Position numbers and translations under genes: made by a program. From an uncultured Alphaproteobacteria bacterium (GTDB taxonomy: Bacteria > Pseudomonadota > Alphaproteobacteria > HIMB59 > GCA-002718135), in the NCBI GenBank assembly GCA_902576125.1, contig CACGUF010000011.1, forward strand, positions 1 through 40,944: a DNA stretch of 40,944 nt, read 5' to 3'. Below the pieces are notes generated by a model. That model had not been told where the DNA came from and made no database searches. It saw nothing but the letters and a program-made list of their open reading frames with translations. Positions 33,272-40,187 of the stretch are shown piece after piece (position 1 is the first letter of the stretch; each line of letters begins with the position of its first letter).

Positions 33272-33688
33272 TTAATACTGTGGTTTAACAGTTATTAATT
33301 TTTCATCAATCCATGAGGTAATTCCACTTTTTGCGTTATAAATAACATTATCAAATTTTTTTATTTCCATCATTTTGGCGATTATGTTAGTTCTTCTTCC
33401 AGTTCTACAAATTAAGATTATTGGTTTACCTTCATCTATTTCTAAAAGTAATTTTCCATACCAATCATCATAATCATAATTTCCTTCTTTATCAAAAAAG
33501 GTTAGCAGAATGCTTTTTGGAACAACTCCAGTTTGATCCCATTCAGAACTTCTTCTTATGTCTACAATTGGTATATTATTTTTTAATAATGCTTTAATTT
33601 GCTCATTATTTACATCAACAATATCTGCAAATGCAAATTTTATAGTTAATAAAAATCCTATAAATATTATAAAAAATCTAATTAACAT
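33272..33688 (-). CDS. Rhodanese-like domain protein, exported
   Basis: A 138-residue protein with an N-terminal hydrophobic signal peptide (cleavage near AFA-DIV, residue 21) and a single rhodanese domain: PIVDIRRSSEWDQTGVVPKS and the active-site loop CRTGRR with Cys94 as the sulfur-carrying nucleophile. It therefore probably works in the periplasm as a sulfurtransferase or redox-linked protein. It begins 2 bases after the lipoprotein gene stop, so the two are co-transcribed. The 167-base gap behind it before the bactofilin gene shows no further open frame or clear hairpin. Confidence 0.88.
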   Translation of the reverse strand: MLIRFFIIFIGFLLTIKFAFADIVDVNNEQIKALLKNNIPIVDIRRSSEWDQTGVVPKSILLTFFDKEGNYDYDDWYGKLLLEIDEGKPIILICRTGRRTNIIAKMMEIKKFDNVIYNAKSGITSWIDEKLITVKPQY

Positions 33689-33690
33689 TT

Positions 33691-34365
33691 TTAATTTTGG
33701 ATGTTATTTTTAAGAATAAACAAAGGCGTCCACAAGTTATTTTCAAGGAATGATGAATTAACATTAGAGGACTGAATAATTAGTAATTCTCTTCTTTCCA
33801 TCATATATTCAGTTGAAAAAACTATCGGTTCATTATTTACAAAACTTGGGGGAACTTCTATTGTTGCTTTATTCAAGTCATTATTTAATCTGATAACTAA
33901 ATTACTATCAGCAAGAGAAAGTTCTTGAAAAGTTTCATTGTATACATAATTTTTTAGACTTTCAAATAATTCAGCACTAGTCACAGCATCAACATAAACA
34001 AGTGTTTTATCTTCAGATAGATAAGACACAAATCCAATAAGGCTATCGTTTGAATTATTAAAAATATCATACTTATTTACAACTGGTACACTAACTTGAG
34101 CAGTAGCATAACTCATAAAATCTTCTCCAACAGAGCAACCGGTGTTTTGAAATTCAATAAAATACGTTGAGAGCATCCTGCTACTTTCATCACTTTCACA
34201 ATCAGATACCTGATATGCAACTTCCATTGGTAAATTAAATTGTTTATTCTCTACTGTATTTGCTAAATCAATTAAGTCTGAGGTATATAGATCACCAGTA
34301 AAATCAATTTTACAACCCGTAAGAATTAAAATTAAACTTATTAAGGTTAGAGATTTTTTTATCAT
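33691..34365 (-). CDS. Hypothetical lipoprotein, 224 aa
   Basis: Not recognised beyond class. The N-terminus MIKKSLTLISLILILTGCK is a lipoprotein signal with lipobox LTGC, Cys18 being the lipidated residue. The mature protein is about 206 residues, beta-rich, with two further Cys (SDCESD and TGCSVG) close enough to form a disulfide. A late EYMMERRELLIIQSSN segment is the most regular part. It is the first gene of a two-gene unit with the rhodanese. No promoter can be called with confidence in the 185 bases between it and the tRNA. Confidence 0.75.
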   Translation of the reverse strand: MIKKSLTLISLILILTGCKIDFTGDLYTSDLIDLANTVENKQFNLPMEVAYQVSDCESDESSRMLSTYFIEFQNTGCSVGEDFMSYATAQVSVPVVNKYDIFNNSNDSLIGFVSYLSEDKTLVYVDAVTSAELFESLKNYVYNETFQELSLADSNLVIRLNNDLNKATIEVPPSFVNNEPIVFSTEYMMERRELLIIQSSNVNSSFLENNLWTPLFILKNNIQN

Positions 34366-34550
34366 AATAAAAAAGTATAATTATATTTATAAAACTACTA
34401 AATATTTATTCATATATCAAAGCAATAACAAGAAATGCTTATATTTTTTAAAAAATTATATTGACCTATAGTTGACCAGCAAAATGAATTTCTTAAAATT
34501 TGCTCATGGACTTAAGTTTAAAAACCAAGTAAAAGTAGGAAAAACAATAT

Positions 34551-34635
34551 GGGAGTATGGCGGAACTGGTAGACGCGCCGGATTCAAAATCCGGTCACTT
34601 CGGTGGTGTGGGTTCAATTCCCTCTACTCCTACCA
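34551..34635 (+). tRNA. tRNA-Leu (anticodon CAA)
   Basis: A class II tRNA of 85 bases including the encoded CCA. The acceptor stem GGGAGTA pairs with TACTCCT (a G-U wobble at 1-72), the D-arm has GCG/CGC with CTGGTAGA, and the anticodon stem CCGGA/TCCGG holds the loop TTCAAAA, giving anticodon CAA, which reads UUG (Leu). The variable arm CAC-TTCG-GTG is long, as in Leu tRNAs. The T-loop is TTCAATT; its stem has one apparent U-U mismatch. The discriminator base is A, as required for LeuRS. The next gene starts 5 bases after CCA. Confidence 0.95.
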
Positions 34636-34640
34636 AATAA

Positions 34641-35225
34641 ATGAAACTTTTAAGATCTCTTTACAACTGGACACTTAACAAAGCAGAGCACAGATATTCT
34701 TCTTGGATTTTAAGTATTGTTGCTTTTGTTGAAAGTTCATTCTTTCCAATTCCACCAGACATTCTTCTTATTCCTATGATAATTGCTAAAAGAGTAAAAG
34801 CATGGACATATGCATTCATTTGTACATTTTCTTCAGTGCTTGGGGGTGTTGCAGGATATGCTATAGGTTATTTTTTCTACAACAGTATTGGTATTTTAAT
34901 TATTGATGCATATCATTTGTCTGAATCATTTAGTACTTTTGAGAGTTACTATAATGAATATGGAATATTAATTGTTTTGGGTGCTGGATTTACCCCTTTT
35001 CCATTTAAATTTATTACTATTGCAAGTGGCGTATTTAATCTTAATATATTTTTATTTATAATAACAGCCATTATAGCAAGAGGTTTAAGATTTTATATAC
35101 TTGCAGGATTACTTTTTGTTCTTGGTGAAAAAATAAAAGTTTTAATTGATAAATATTTTAACATACTTGCTATCTTATTTTTTATTCTTCTAGTCGGAAG
35201 TGTGCTATTAATTAAATTTATCTAA
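34641..35225 (+). CDS. YqaA/DedA-family membrane protein (VTT domain)
   Basis: A 194-residue protein with about four to five hydrophobic segments. The N-terminal part RYSSWILSIVAFVESSFFPIPPDILLIPM has the E-x(3)FPIPPD motif typical of YqaA/DedA proteins, and the FSSVLGGVAGYAIGYFF and GAGFTPFPFKFITIASG segments also match. DedA proteins are thought to move lipids across the membrane or support envelope homeostasis. The ATG is 5 bases after the tRNA CCA, with no room for a Shine-Dalgarno outside the tRNA, and the stop overlaps dsbB (TAATG). Confidence 0.88.
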   Translation: MKLLRSLYNWTLNKAEHRYSSWILSIVAFVESSFFPIPPDILLIPMIIAKRVKAWTYAFICTFSSVLGGVAGYAIGYFFYNSIGILIIDAYHLSESFSTFESYYNEYGILIVLGAGFTPFPFKFITIASGVFNLNIFLFIITAIIARGLRFYILAGLLFVLGEKIKVLIDKYFNILAILFFILLVGSVLLIKFI

Positions 35226-35716
35226 TGTTACAAAAGTATTGGTTTTATCTTGTTGCTTTCTTTAGTGTTGTTGCTTTAGCTTCAGCTTTCACAGCTGAAT
35301 TTTATTTTGGCTTAACCCCATGTGAAATGTGTTTAAAACAAAGAGAGCCTTATTACATTATCATTGCGGGTTTTACACTAATTACAATACTTAAGTGGCA
35401 GAATCGCATTTGGTTTTATCTTGGTATTCAACTAACTAGCATTTATGGATTATTTTATTCTATCTGGCATGTAGGCATAGAAAATAAATTTCTCGCTGGT
35501 CCAGCAGGATGCTCAGGTGGATTAAATATAGCAAATAATACTTCAAGTCTTAAAGAACAAATTCTAACTAAACCAGTTATAAATTGTGAAGATATAACTT
35601 GGAGTATTTTTGGTTTATCAGCTGCAACTATTAATACTCTGCTTTTATTTTTGATTTTTATTATAAATGCCATATATATTTGGAACAATTATGGTGAAAA
35701 AAAAGAAATCAGTTAA
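35225..35716 (+). CDS. dsbB: Disulfide bond formation protein B
   Basis: A 163-residue protein with four hydrophobic helices and both DsbB cysteine pairs: Cys33-Cys36 in TPCEMC and Cys96/Cys121 in the second periplasmic loop (AGCSGG and INCED). It re-oxidises DsbA and passes electrons to ubiquinone. LKQREPY after the first pair includes the Arg that contacts quinone in E. coli DsbB. It overlaps the upstream YqaA-type gene by one base and the downstream coq7 gene by 26 bases. Linkage to a ubiquinone-synthesis gene is functionally neat, although dsbA is not in the window. Confidence 0.93.
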   Translation: MLQKYWFYLVAFFSVVALASAFTAEFYFGLTPCEMCLKQREPYYIIIAGFTLITILKWQNRIWFYLGIQLTSIYGLFYSIWHVGIENKFLAGPAGCSGGLNIANNTSSLKEQILTKPVINCEDITWSIFGLSAATINTLLLFLIFIINAIYIWNNYGEKKEIS

Positions 35717-36266
35717 AAAAAAGAAATCAGCGTCAAAAAATAAAGCTTCAACTGATAAAAATATCTTGGATGAAATAATTCGAGTTGATCATGCTGGTGA
35801 GTATGGTGCAACACGTATATATGATGGACAAATAGCAATTTTTGGCAAAAATTCCAAAATTGGTAAAACAATCCAACACATGGCTGATCAAGAACAAGAG
35901 CATATTGAAAAGTTTAATGAACTGTTAATTGACAAGCGCGTGCGCCCTACTGCTTTATTACCTTTATGGAATTTTGCTGGATTTGCTTTAGGGGCTGGCA
36001 CAGCTTTAATGGGAGAAAAAGCGGCAATGGCATGTACAGTGGCAGTAGAAAAAGTAATTGGTGAGCATTACAGAGAGCAGCAAGAGTTATTAGAAGATGA
36101 TGAAAAAGAACTTAGGAAAACTATCGCAAAATTTGAAAAGGATGAGCTAGAACATCATGATATTGGTTTAGAACATGATGCAGAAAATGCTCCTGGTTAT
36201 AAGATTATGACAAAAGTAATTGAGATTGGCTGCAAAACAGCTATAGCAATTTCAAAAAAAATTTAA
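35691..36266 (+). CDS. coq7: Demethoxyubiquinone hydroxylase (COQ7/Cat5 family)
   Basis: A di-iron hydroxylase for the late ring-hydroxylation step of ubiquinone synthesis. Ligands are visible in order: the Glu of VDHAGEYGA, the E-x-x-H of EQEHIEKF, the Glu of GEHYREQ, and E-x-x-H of ELEHHDIG. From the ATG at 35691 it has 191 residues; the in-frame ATG at 35667 would extend it further into dsbB, and GGAA 7 bases before 35691 favours the shorter form. The first 15 residues are a Lys/Ser tail encoded by an 18-base tandem duplication with A-runs. It implies aerobic ubiquinone synthesis. The stop overlaps the convergent HNH gene in TTAA. Confidence 0.93.
   Translation: MVKKKKSVKKKKSASKNKASTDKNILDEIIRVDHAGEYGATRIYDGQIAIFGKNSKIGKTIQHMADQEQEHIEKFNELLIDKRVRPTALLPLWNFAGFALGAGTALMGEKAAMACTVAVEKVIGEHYREQQELLEDDEKELRKTIAKFEKDELEHHDIGLEHDAENAPGYKIMTKVIEIGCKTAIAISKKI
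35697..35730 (+). repeat. Tandem 18-base repeat with two A8 runs at the dsbB/coq7 junction
   Basis: The 16-base unit AAAAAAAAGAAATCAG occurs at 35697-35712 and again at 35715-35730, an 18-base period. In coq7 it encodes two copies of KKKKS; in dsbB the first copy encodes the C-terminal EKKEIS. The eight-A runs are slippage-prone. Confidence 0.9.
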
Positions 36267-36817
36267 TTTTCCAATTCTGTATCCCAATATAAGTAATCTC
36301 TCCAACTATCATGTAAATAGTTAGGAGGAAAGTTGCGTCCATTATTTTGTAAGTGAATAGAATTTGGCTGCATAGGTTTTTTTAATAATTTCATATCAGT
36401 ATTTTGTAATAACTTTCGACCTTTTTTTAAATTACAAGTTGTACAAGCAGAAACAACATTTTGCCAAGTTGTTTTGCCATGCAAACAACGTGGCACTAAA
36501 TGATCAAAGGTAAGATCATTAGCAGGAAATTTTTTAGCACAATATTGACAGGTAAAATTATCACGAAGGAAAACATTAAACCTCGTAAAGGCAGGTTTAC
36601 GCTGAGGCATTACATAATCTTTCAGTGCTATAACACTAGGTAACTTAAAAGAGACTGTAGGAGAACTTACAGATTGATCATAACACTCAATTACAGAAAC
36701 ACGATTTAAAAATACAGATTTAACAGAATCTTGCCATGAACAAAGTGATAGAGGGTAATATGATAGTGGTCGAAAATCTGCATTCAACACTAGTGCTGGA
36801 TTTCCAAGTGCACTCAT
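36263..36817 (-). CDS. HNH endonuclease family protein
   Basis: A 184-residue protein whose centre carries an HNH fold with zinc-binding pairs: Cys90/Cys93 in CQYC and Cys125/Cys128 in CTTC, with catalytic Asp105-His106 in TFDHLVPR and Asn120. The N-terminal ALVLNADFRPLSYYPLSLCSWQDSVK matches a widespread, chromosomally conserved HNH group that is not phage-borne and whose role is unknown. No methylase or restriction partner is adjacent. It ends convergently with coq7, sharing TTAA for both stops. Confidence 0.92.
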   Translation of the reverse strand: MSALGNPALVLNADFRPLSYYPLSLCSWQDSVKSVFLNRVSVIECYDQSVSSPTVSFKLPSVIALKDYVMPQRKPAFTRFNVFLRDNFTCQYCAKKFPANDLTFDHLVPRCLHGKTTWQNVVSACTTCNLKKGRKLLQNTDMKLLKKPMQPNSIHLQNNGRNFPPNYLHDSWRDYLYWDTELEN

Positions 36818-36879
36818 TTTTATTTACTTACCCAAGCCATGTTATTCAAAAATGAGTATAATATTAAAACTAGATGAGA

Positions 36880-37554
36880 TCATAGTATTTTTTTTATAAA
36901 ATTTTGTAATAAAGTTATTGCCTCTGAGGAAATATTATGTCCATCTAATGGTAACACATGGGATTCAAAATTGCATTTATAAGAACTTAAATAATCTTTA
37001 GAATCATAAAAACTTTTTACAGGTATAACTTCATCTTTTTCTCCATGAGAAATAAATATAGGTGTTTGTTTTAAGATTTTATTTTTAATTGGATAATTTT
37101 TCATAATGCGACCTGATAGAATTACCAATCCAGCAAGTTGTTTATTAAGAAAATTTCCAACTTCAAATGTCATCATTCCACCTTGAGAAAAACCCATTAA
37201 AATACAATCAGCGAATGATAAGTTAAGTGACTTACAATATTCTTCCATTGTATTAACTATTTTATTAATGGCATCACTAATTTCATTTCTTATTTTTTCA
37301 AATTCCTTAGGGCCTGCTTCAGAGATATAGATACCATTAGGATATAAATCAAACCACTGATACCCCATTAAATTACCTGTGATAAAATTTGGTGCATTCA
37401 TGGCAACATACAGTGCTTTCCATTCATCCTGATCAATAGGATTGGCAAGATGCAAAAAATTTGCAGCATTGTCACCATATCCATGGAGCATAAAAATTAT
37501 TTTTTCAGGCTTATCATGCTTGGAAATTGAGGGCCCATTTAAAATTTCTGACAT
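36880..37554 (-). CDS. Carboxylesterase/phospholipase-type alpha/beta hydrolase
   Basis: A 224-residue serine hydrolase of the small carboxylesterase (YpfH/EstB) type. The oxyanion region FMLHGYGDNAANF is at residues 21-33, nucleophile Ser123 sits in GFSQGGMM, and the acid and His are in SHGEKDEVIP and LDGHNIS. It is cytoplasmic, with no signal peptide, and probably hydrolyses short acyl esters. It is divergent from the HIG1 gene. A 62-base gap separates its end from the HNH gene start on the same strand. Confidence 0.9.
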   Translation of the reverse strand: MSEILNGPSISKHDKPEKIIFMLHGYGDNAANFLHLANPIDQDEWKALYVAMNAPNFITGNLMGYQWFDLYPNGIYISEAGPKEFEKIRNEISDAINKIVNTMEEYCKSLNLSFADCILMGFSQGGMMTFEVGNFLNKQLAGLVILSGRIMKNYPIKNKILKQTPIFISHGEKDEVIPVKSFYDSKDYLSSYKCNFESHVLPLDGHNISSEAITLLQNFIKKIL

Positions 37555-37615
37555 AATATAATATATGCGACAATTGATAGTTCGTTCAAGAGAAGATTTG
37601 TACTATATTGATTAT

Positions 37616-37810
37616 ATGGATGTATTACAAATTGTATTAGTTGTATTTATGGCTGGAGCATTAGGTGCTGTTATTGTAGGTGTCATTGCTATGGCAATTA
37701 ATGGCAAATTAAATAAAAATCATAGTAATAAACTTATGCGCATTCGTGTATTATTTCAGGCTGTCGCAGTTCTAGTATTTGTAATAATTATTTGGCTTTC
37801 AAGGAATTAA
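37616..37810 (+). CDS. HIG1-domain twin-transmembrane protein
   Basis: A 64-residue membrane protein with two hydrophobic helices joined by a basic loop, and the HIG1 motif NKLMRIRVLFQAVAV at the start of helix two. Mitochondrial HIG1 proteins (Rcf1/HIGD) bind and tune cytochrome c oxidase and supercomplexes; alphaproteobacterial versions are presumed to act likewise. I choose the ATG at 37616 because family members of about 65 residues begin right before helix one and because this leaves 61 bases for divergent promoters. An in-frame ATG at 37565 would add 17 polar residues and leave only 10 bases. Confidence 0.85.
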   Translation: MDVLQIVLVVFMAGALGAVIVGVIAMAINGKLNKNHSNKLMRIRVLFQAVAVLVFVIIIWLSRN

Positions 37811-37870
37811 GCCAAATTTACCTACTAGAAATAAATATATTTTTTTAGTATAAGACATCAAGAGATTGTC

Positions 37871-38053
37871 ATGGGTATTCATTTTAATCACAAATCAAAG
37901 GCGGGAGACCGCAAAATGCAAAAAGAGTTAAAACTCAAACAAAAAGCTGAAGAACGTAAAAAGAAACGTGAAGATCAAGAACGTCTTAAGCAAGAAGAAG
38001 AAATGCGCAGATTAGAAGAGCTTACTAAGCCTGATCTACCCTCTAATGAATAG
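37871..38053 (+). CDS. Small highly charged helical protein, 60 aa
   Basis: Not recognised as a named family. The protein is almost entirely charged: after MGIHFNHKSKAGDRKMQ it is a run of Lys/Glu/Arg with regularly placed Leu/Ala (residues about 17-52), predicted to be one long helix or coiled coil, then a short TKPDLPSNE tail. It has no membrane segment or Cys. An AGAG lies 7 bases before the ATG. It may follow the HIG1 gene on one transcript (60-base gap). Its composition suggests binding to nucleic acid or ribosomes, but this is a guess. Confidence 0.65.
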   Translation: MGIHFNHKSKAGDRKMQKELKLKQKAEERKKKREDQERLKQEEEMRRLEELTKPDLPSNE

Positions 38054-38072
38054 AATTTTATAATTTCTATTC
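38048..38072. terminator. Possible shared hairpin between convergent genes
   Basis: GAATAGAA (38048-38055) pairs with TTCTATTC (38065-38072) around a 9-base A/T loop. Both genes end in GAA TAG, and these codons form the two arms. No T-run follows on either strand, so it is at best a weak terminator. Confidence 0.35.
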
Positions 38073-38879
38073 TGCAGGATGATTTTTTCTTATAAATTTT
38101 TTCAATAATTCTAAAGATTTACCTGCCTCTTCAAGCAATATCATATGACCACAGTTTTCAATTATTTCGACTTCTGAATTTTCAATATTATCAGCCAATT
38201 TTTTGCCTTCTTTGATAGGACACATCCTATCTCGATCTCCAAGAATATTTATAGCGGGGCACTTAATTTTTTTTGCAGCTTCAAAACCATTTTTATAATT
38301 ATCACATGCTCTAAAATCAACACCAAGAGCATTTTTAACAGAACCATTAATTACGATTGACCCACCTAAATTAATATGATGAAGGCCAGGGACCGGATGT
38401 CCGCCAAAATGACCGGCAGGACCATGAGCCCAATCCATCATAAGATCTACAGCTTTAGGATCTCCCTTTTCTGCTAAATCTAAAAGTTCAGGATTCATAG
38501 GTATTGCTCCTGCTCCTCCCATCAAACCAATAGACTTTATTTTATCTGGAAACTGTGAAGCACATTCCAAGGCAATTAAACAACCTTGCGAATGACCAAC
38601 TAGTGAGGCTTCTTTTATATTAACTGAGTCTATTACATCTGCTATCCATTTACCTTGCTCTTCAATAGATTCTATTGCAGGGCCTTCAGAGTACCCATGT
38701 CCTGGAAGATCAATAGCTAAAACACTATAACCATGAAATGCAAAATATCTAGTTTGTAACACCCATGTTATATGACTTAAGCCACTACCATGAATAAAAA
38801 CAATAAGAGGTTTTTTTTCATCAAATGGTCTTCCTCCAGTAGATGCAAAAACCTCTTTGTTGTTTACTTTGAACTTCAT
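38067..38879 (-). CDS. Alpha/beta-fold hydrolase
   Basis: A 270-residue hydrolase with the oxyanion HG at FIHGSGLSHITW (residues 28-39), nucleophile Ser97 in VGHSQGC, the acid in LGDRDRMCP (near 220) and the His in ENCGHMILLE (near 250). It is cytoplasmic and of the general esterase/thioesterase-like type. Its start overlaps the metY stop by 4 bases and the acyl-CoA synthetase lies upstream of metY, so it belongs to a three-gene unit. A thioesterase or acyl-ester hydrolase role beside the synthetase is possible but not shown. Confidence 0.9.
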   Translation of the reverse strand: MKFKVNNKEVFASTGGRPFDEKKPLIVFIHGSGLSHITWVLQTRYFAFHGYSVLAIDLPGHGYSEGPAIESIEEQGKWIADVIDSVNIKEASLVGHSQGCLIALECASQFPDKIKSIGLMGGAGAIPMNPELLDLAEKGDPKAVDLMMDWAHGPAGHFGGHPVPGLHHINLGGSIVINGSVKNALGVDFRACDNYKNGFEAAKKIKCPAINILGDRDRMCPIKEGKKLADNIENSEVEIIENCGHMILLEEAGKSLELLKKFIRKNHPAE

Positions 38880-40186
38880 TTATTAGCTACTAATTTAGGT
38901 TTTTTAGCAGCTCTAAAGCCATCCTCAAAATCATTTATAATATCTTCAATATCCTCAATACCAACTGAAAGTCTAATCATGTCATGAGACATATTTGCTA
39001 ATTTTAAAGTAGCCTCATCCATTTGAGAATGAGTTGCCGAGGCAGGATGTATTACAAGAGTTCTTGTGTCACCAACATTTGCTAAATGAGAGGCTAGTTT
39101 AACATTATCAATAAATGCAGCACCTGCTTCTTTTCCACCTTTAATACCAAAAGCAATCATTGAACCAGTGCCTTTAGGTAAAAGTTTCTTCGCAAGTTCA
39201 TAATCAGGATTATCTTTTAAACTTGCATGTGAAACCCAAGCAACACTCTCGTGGTTACTTAAATATTCGACCATCTTTAATGCATTTGAACAATGTTTTT
39301 CCATTCTTACTGATAAGGTTTCAATACCTTGCAAAACATTCCATGCATTTTGAGGACTTAGGCATGGGCCCATATCTCTCATACCTTCAGCTCTAGCTTT
39401 CATAGTAAAAGCAACTGGGCCAAACTCTTCAGCAAAAGATAAACCATGATAACCTTCATAAGGCTCCGTCATTGTTGGAAATTTGTCTGTTTTAAGAAAA
39501 TCAAATTTTCCTCCTTCTACTAAAATTCCTGCCATTGATGATCCATGACCTGCCATCCATTTAGTTAAAGAATGAACAACAAAATCTGCACCATTTTCCA
39601 GTGGTTTAAATAGGTAGGGTGTTTGATATGTACTATCAATTACAACAGGTATACCGGCATCATGAGCCATTTTAGATATTTCAGGCAAATTCATTAGTTC
39701 ATTACCTGGGTTACCAACTAATTCTCCATAAATACACTTAGTGTTTTCTTGTATAGCGTTTTTGAAACCTTCAGTATCTCTAGGCTTAACAAAAGTTGCA
39801 TTTATGCCAAATTTAGGAAGAGTTAAACGAAATAGGTTTACTGTTCCTCCATATAATTGAGAAGATACTACTACATGATCTCCAGCATTACATAATGTCA
39901 TAATAGTTAAAAATATTGCGCTCATACCTGAAGCTGTGGCTAAAGCTGCAGTGCCACCTTCTAATGCTGCAACTCTTTCTTCTAAAACTTGAACTGTTGG
40001 ATTAGAAATTCGACTATATATATGACCACCACGCTCCAAATTAAATAATGCGGCTGCATGATCAACATCATCAAACATATAAGATGTTGTTTGATAAATT
40101 GGTACTTGTCTTGAGCCTGCATTTTTACTTGGCATATATCCTGCATGCAAACTTAATGTATCAAATTTGTAAGTTTTTGGATCCAT
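38876..40186 (-). CDS. metY: O-acetylhomoserine aminocarboxypropyltransferase-like PLP enzyme (MetY type)
   Basis: A 436-residue Cys/Met-metabolism PLP enzyme. The N-terminus TLSLHAGYMPSKNAGSRQVPIYQTTSYMF, the IYSRISNPT motif, the cofactor Lys209 in VHSLTKWMAGHG and IDSTYQTPYLFKP are MetY/O-acetylhomoserine sulfhydrylase features; the 430-plus length also fits MetY better than MetB/MetC (about 390). It makes homocysteine from O-acetylhomoserine and sulfide. It starts 1 base after the acyl-CoA synthetase stop, so no riboswitch can precede it. With MetE-like at 1986 it could serve methionine synthesis, but they are 36 kb apart. Confidence 0.9.
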   Translation of the reverse strand: MDPKTYKFDTLSLHAGYMPSKNAGSRQVPIYQTTSYMFDDVDHAAALFNLERGGHIYSRISNPTVQVLEERVAALEGGTAALATASGMSAIFLTIMTLCNAGDHVVVSSQLYGGTVNLFRLTLPKFGINATFVKPRDTEGFKNAIQENTKCIYGELVGNPGNELMNLPEISKMAHDAGIPVVIDSTYQTPYLFKPLENGADFVVHSLTKWMAGHGSSMAGILVEGGKFDFLKTDKFPTMTEPYEGYHGLSFAEEFGPVAFTMKARAEGMRDMGPCLSPQNAWNVLQGIETLSVRMEKHCSNALKMVEYLSNHESVAWVSHASLKDNPDYELAKKLLPKGTGSMIAFGIKGGKEAGAAFIDNVKLASHLANVGDTRTLVIHPASATHSQMDEATLKLANMSHDMIRLSVGIEDIEDIINDFEDGFRAAKKPKLVANK

Positions 40187-40187
40187 A

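Noticed and set aside
34461-34477. Two TTGACC copies 11 bases apart upstream of the tRNA, considered as -35 elements
   Set aside because: No good -10 is found at proper spacing from either, and the distance to the tRNA is long.
34472-34678. 68-residue open frame on the + strand across the tRNA-Leu gene
   Set aside because: It runs straight through the tRNA and into the next gene in another frame, and its product has no recognisable feature.
36857-36895. T-rich stretch after the carboxylesterase gene considered as a terminator
   Set aside because: No stable inverted repeat precedes the T-run on either strand.
40187-40187. Possible SAM or other methionine-type riboswitch ahead of metY
   Set aside because: There is only one base between the acyl-CoA synthetase stop and the metY ATG, so no leader exists there.
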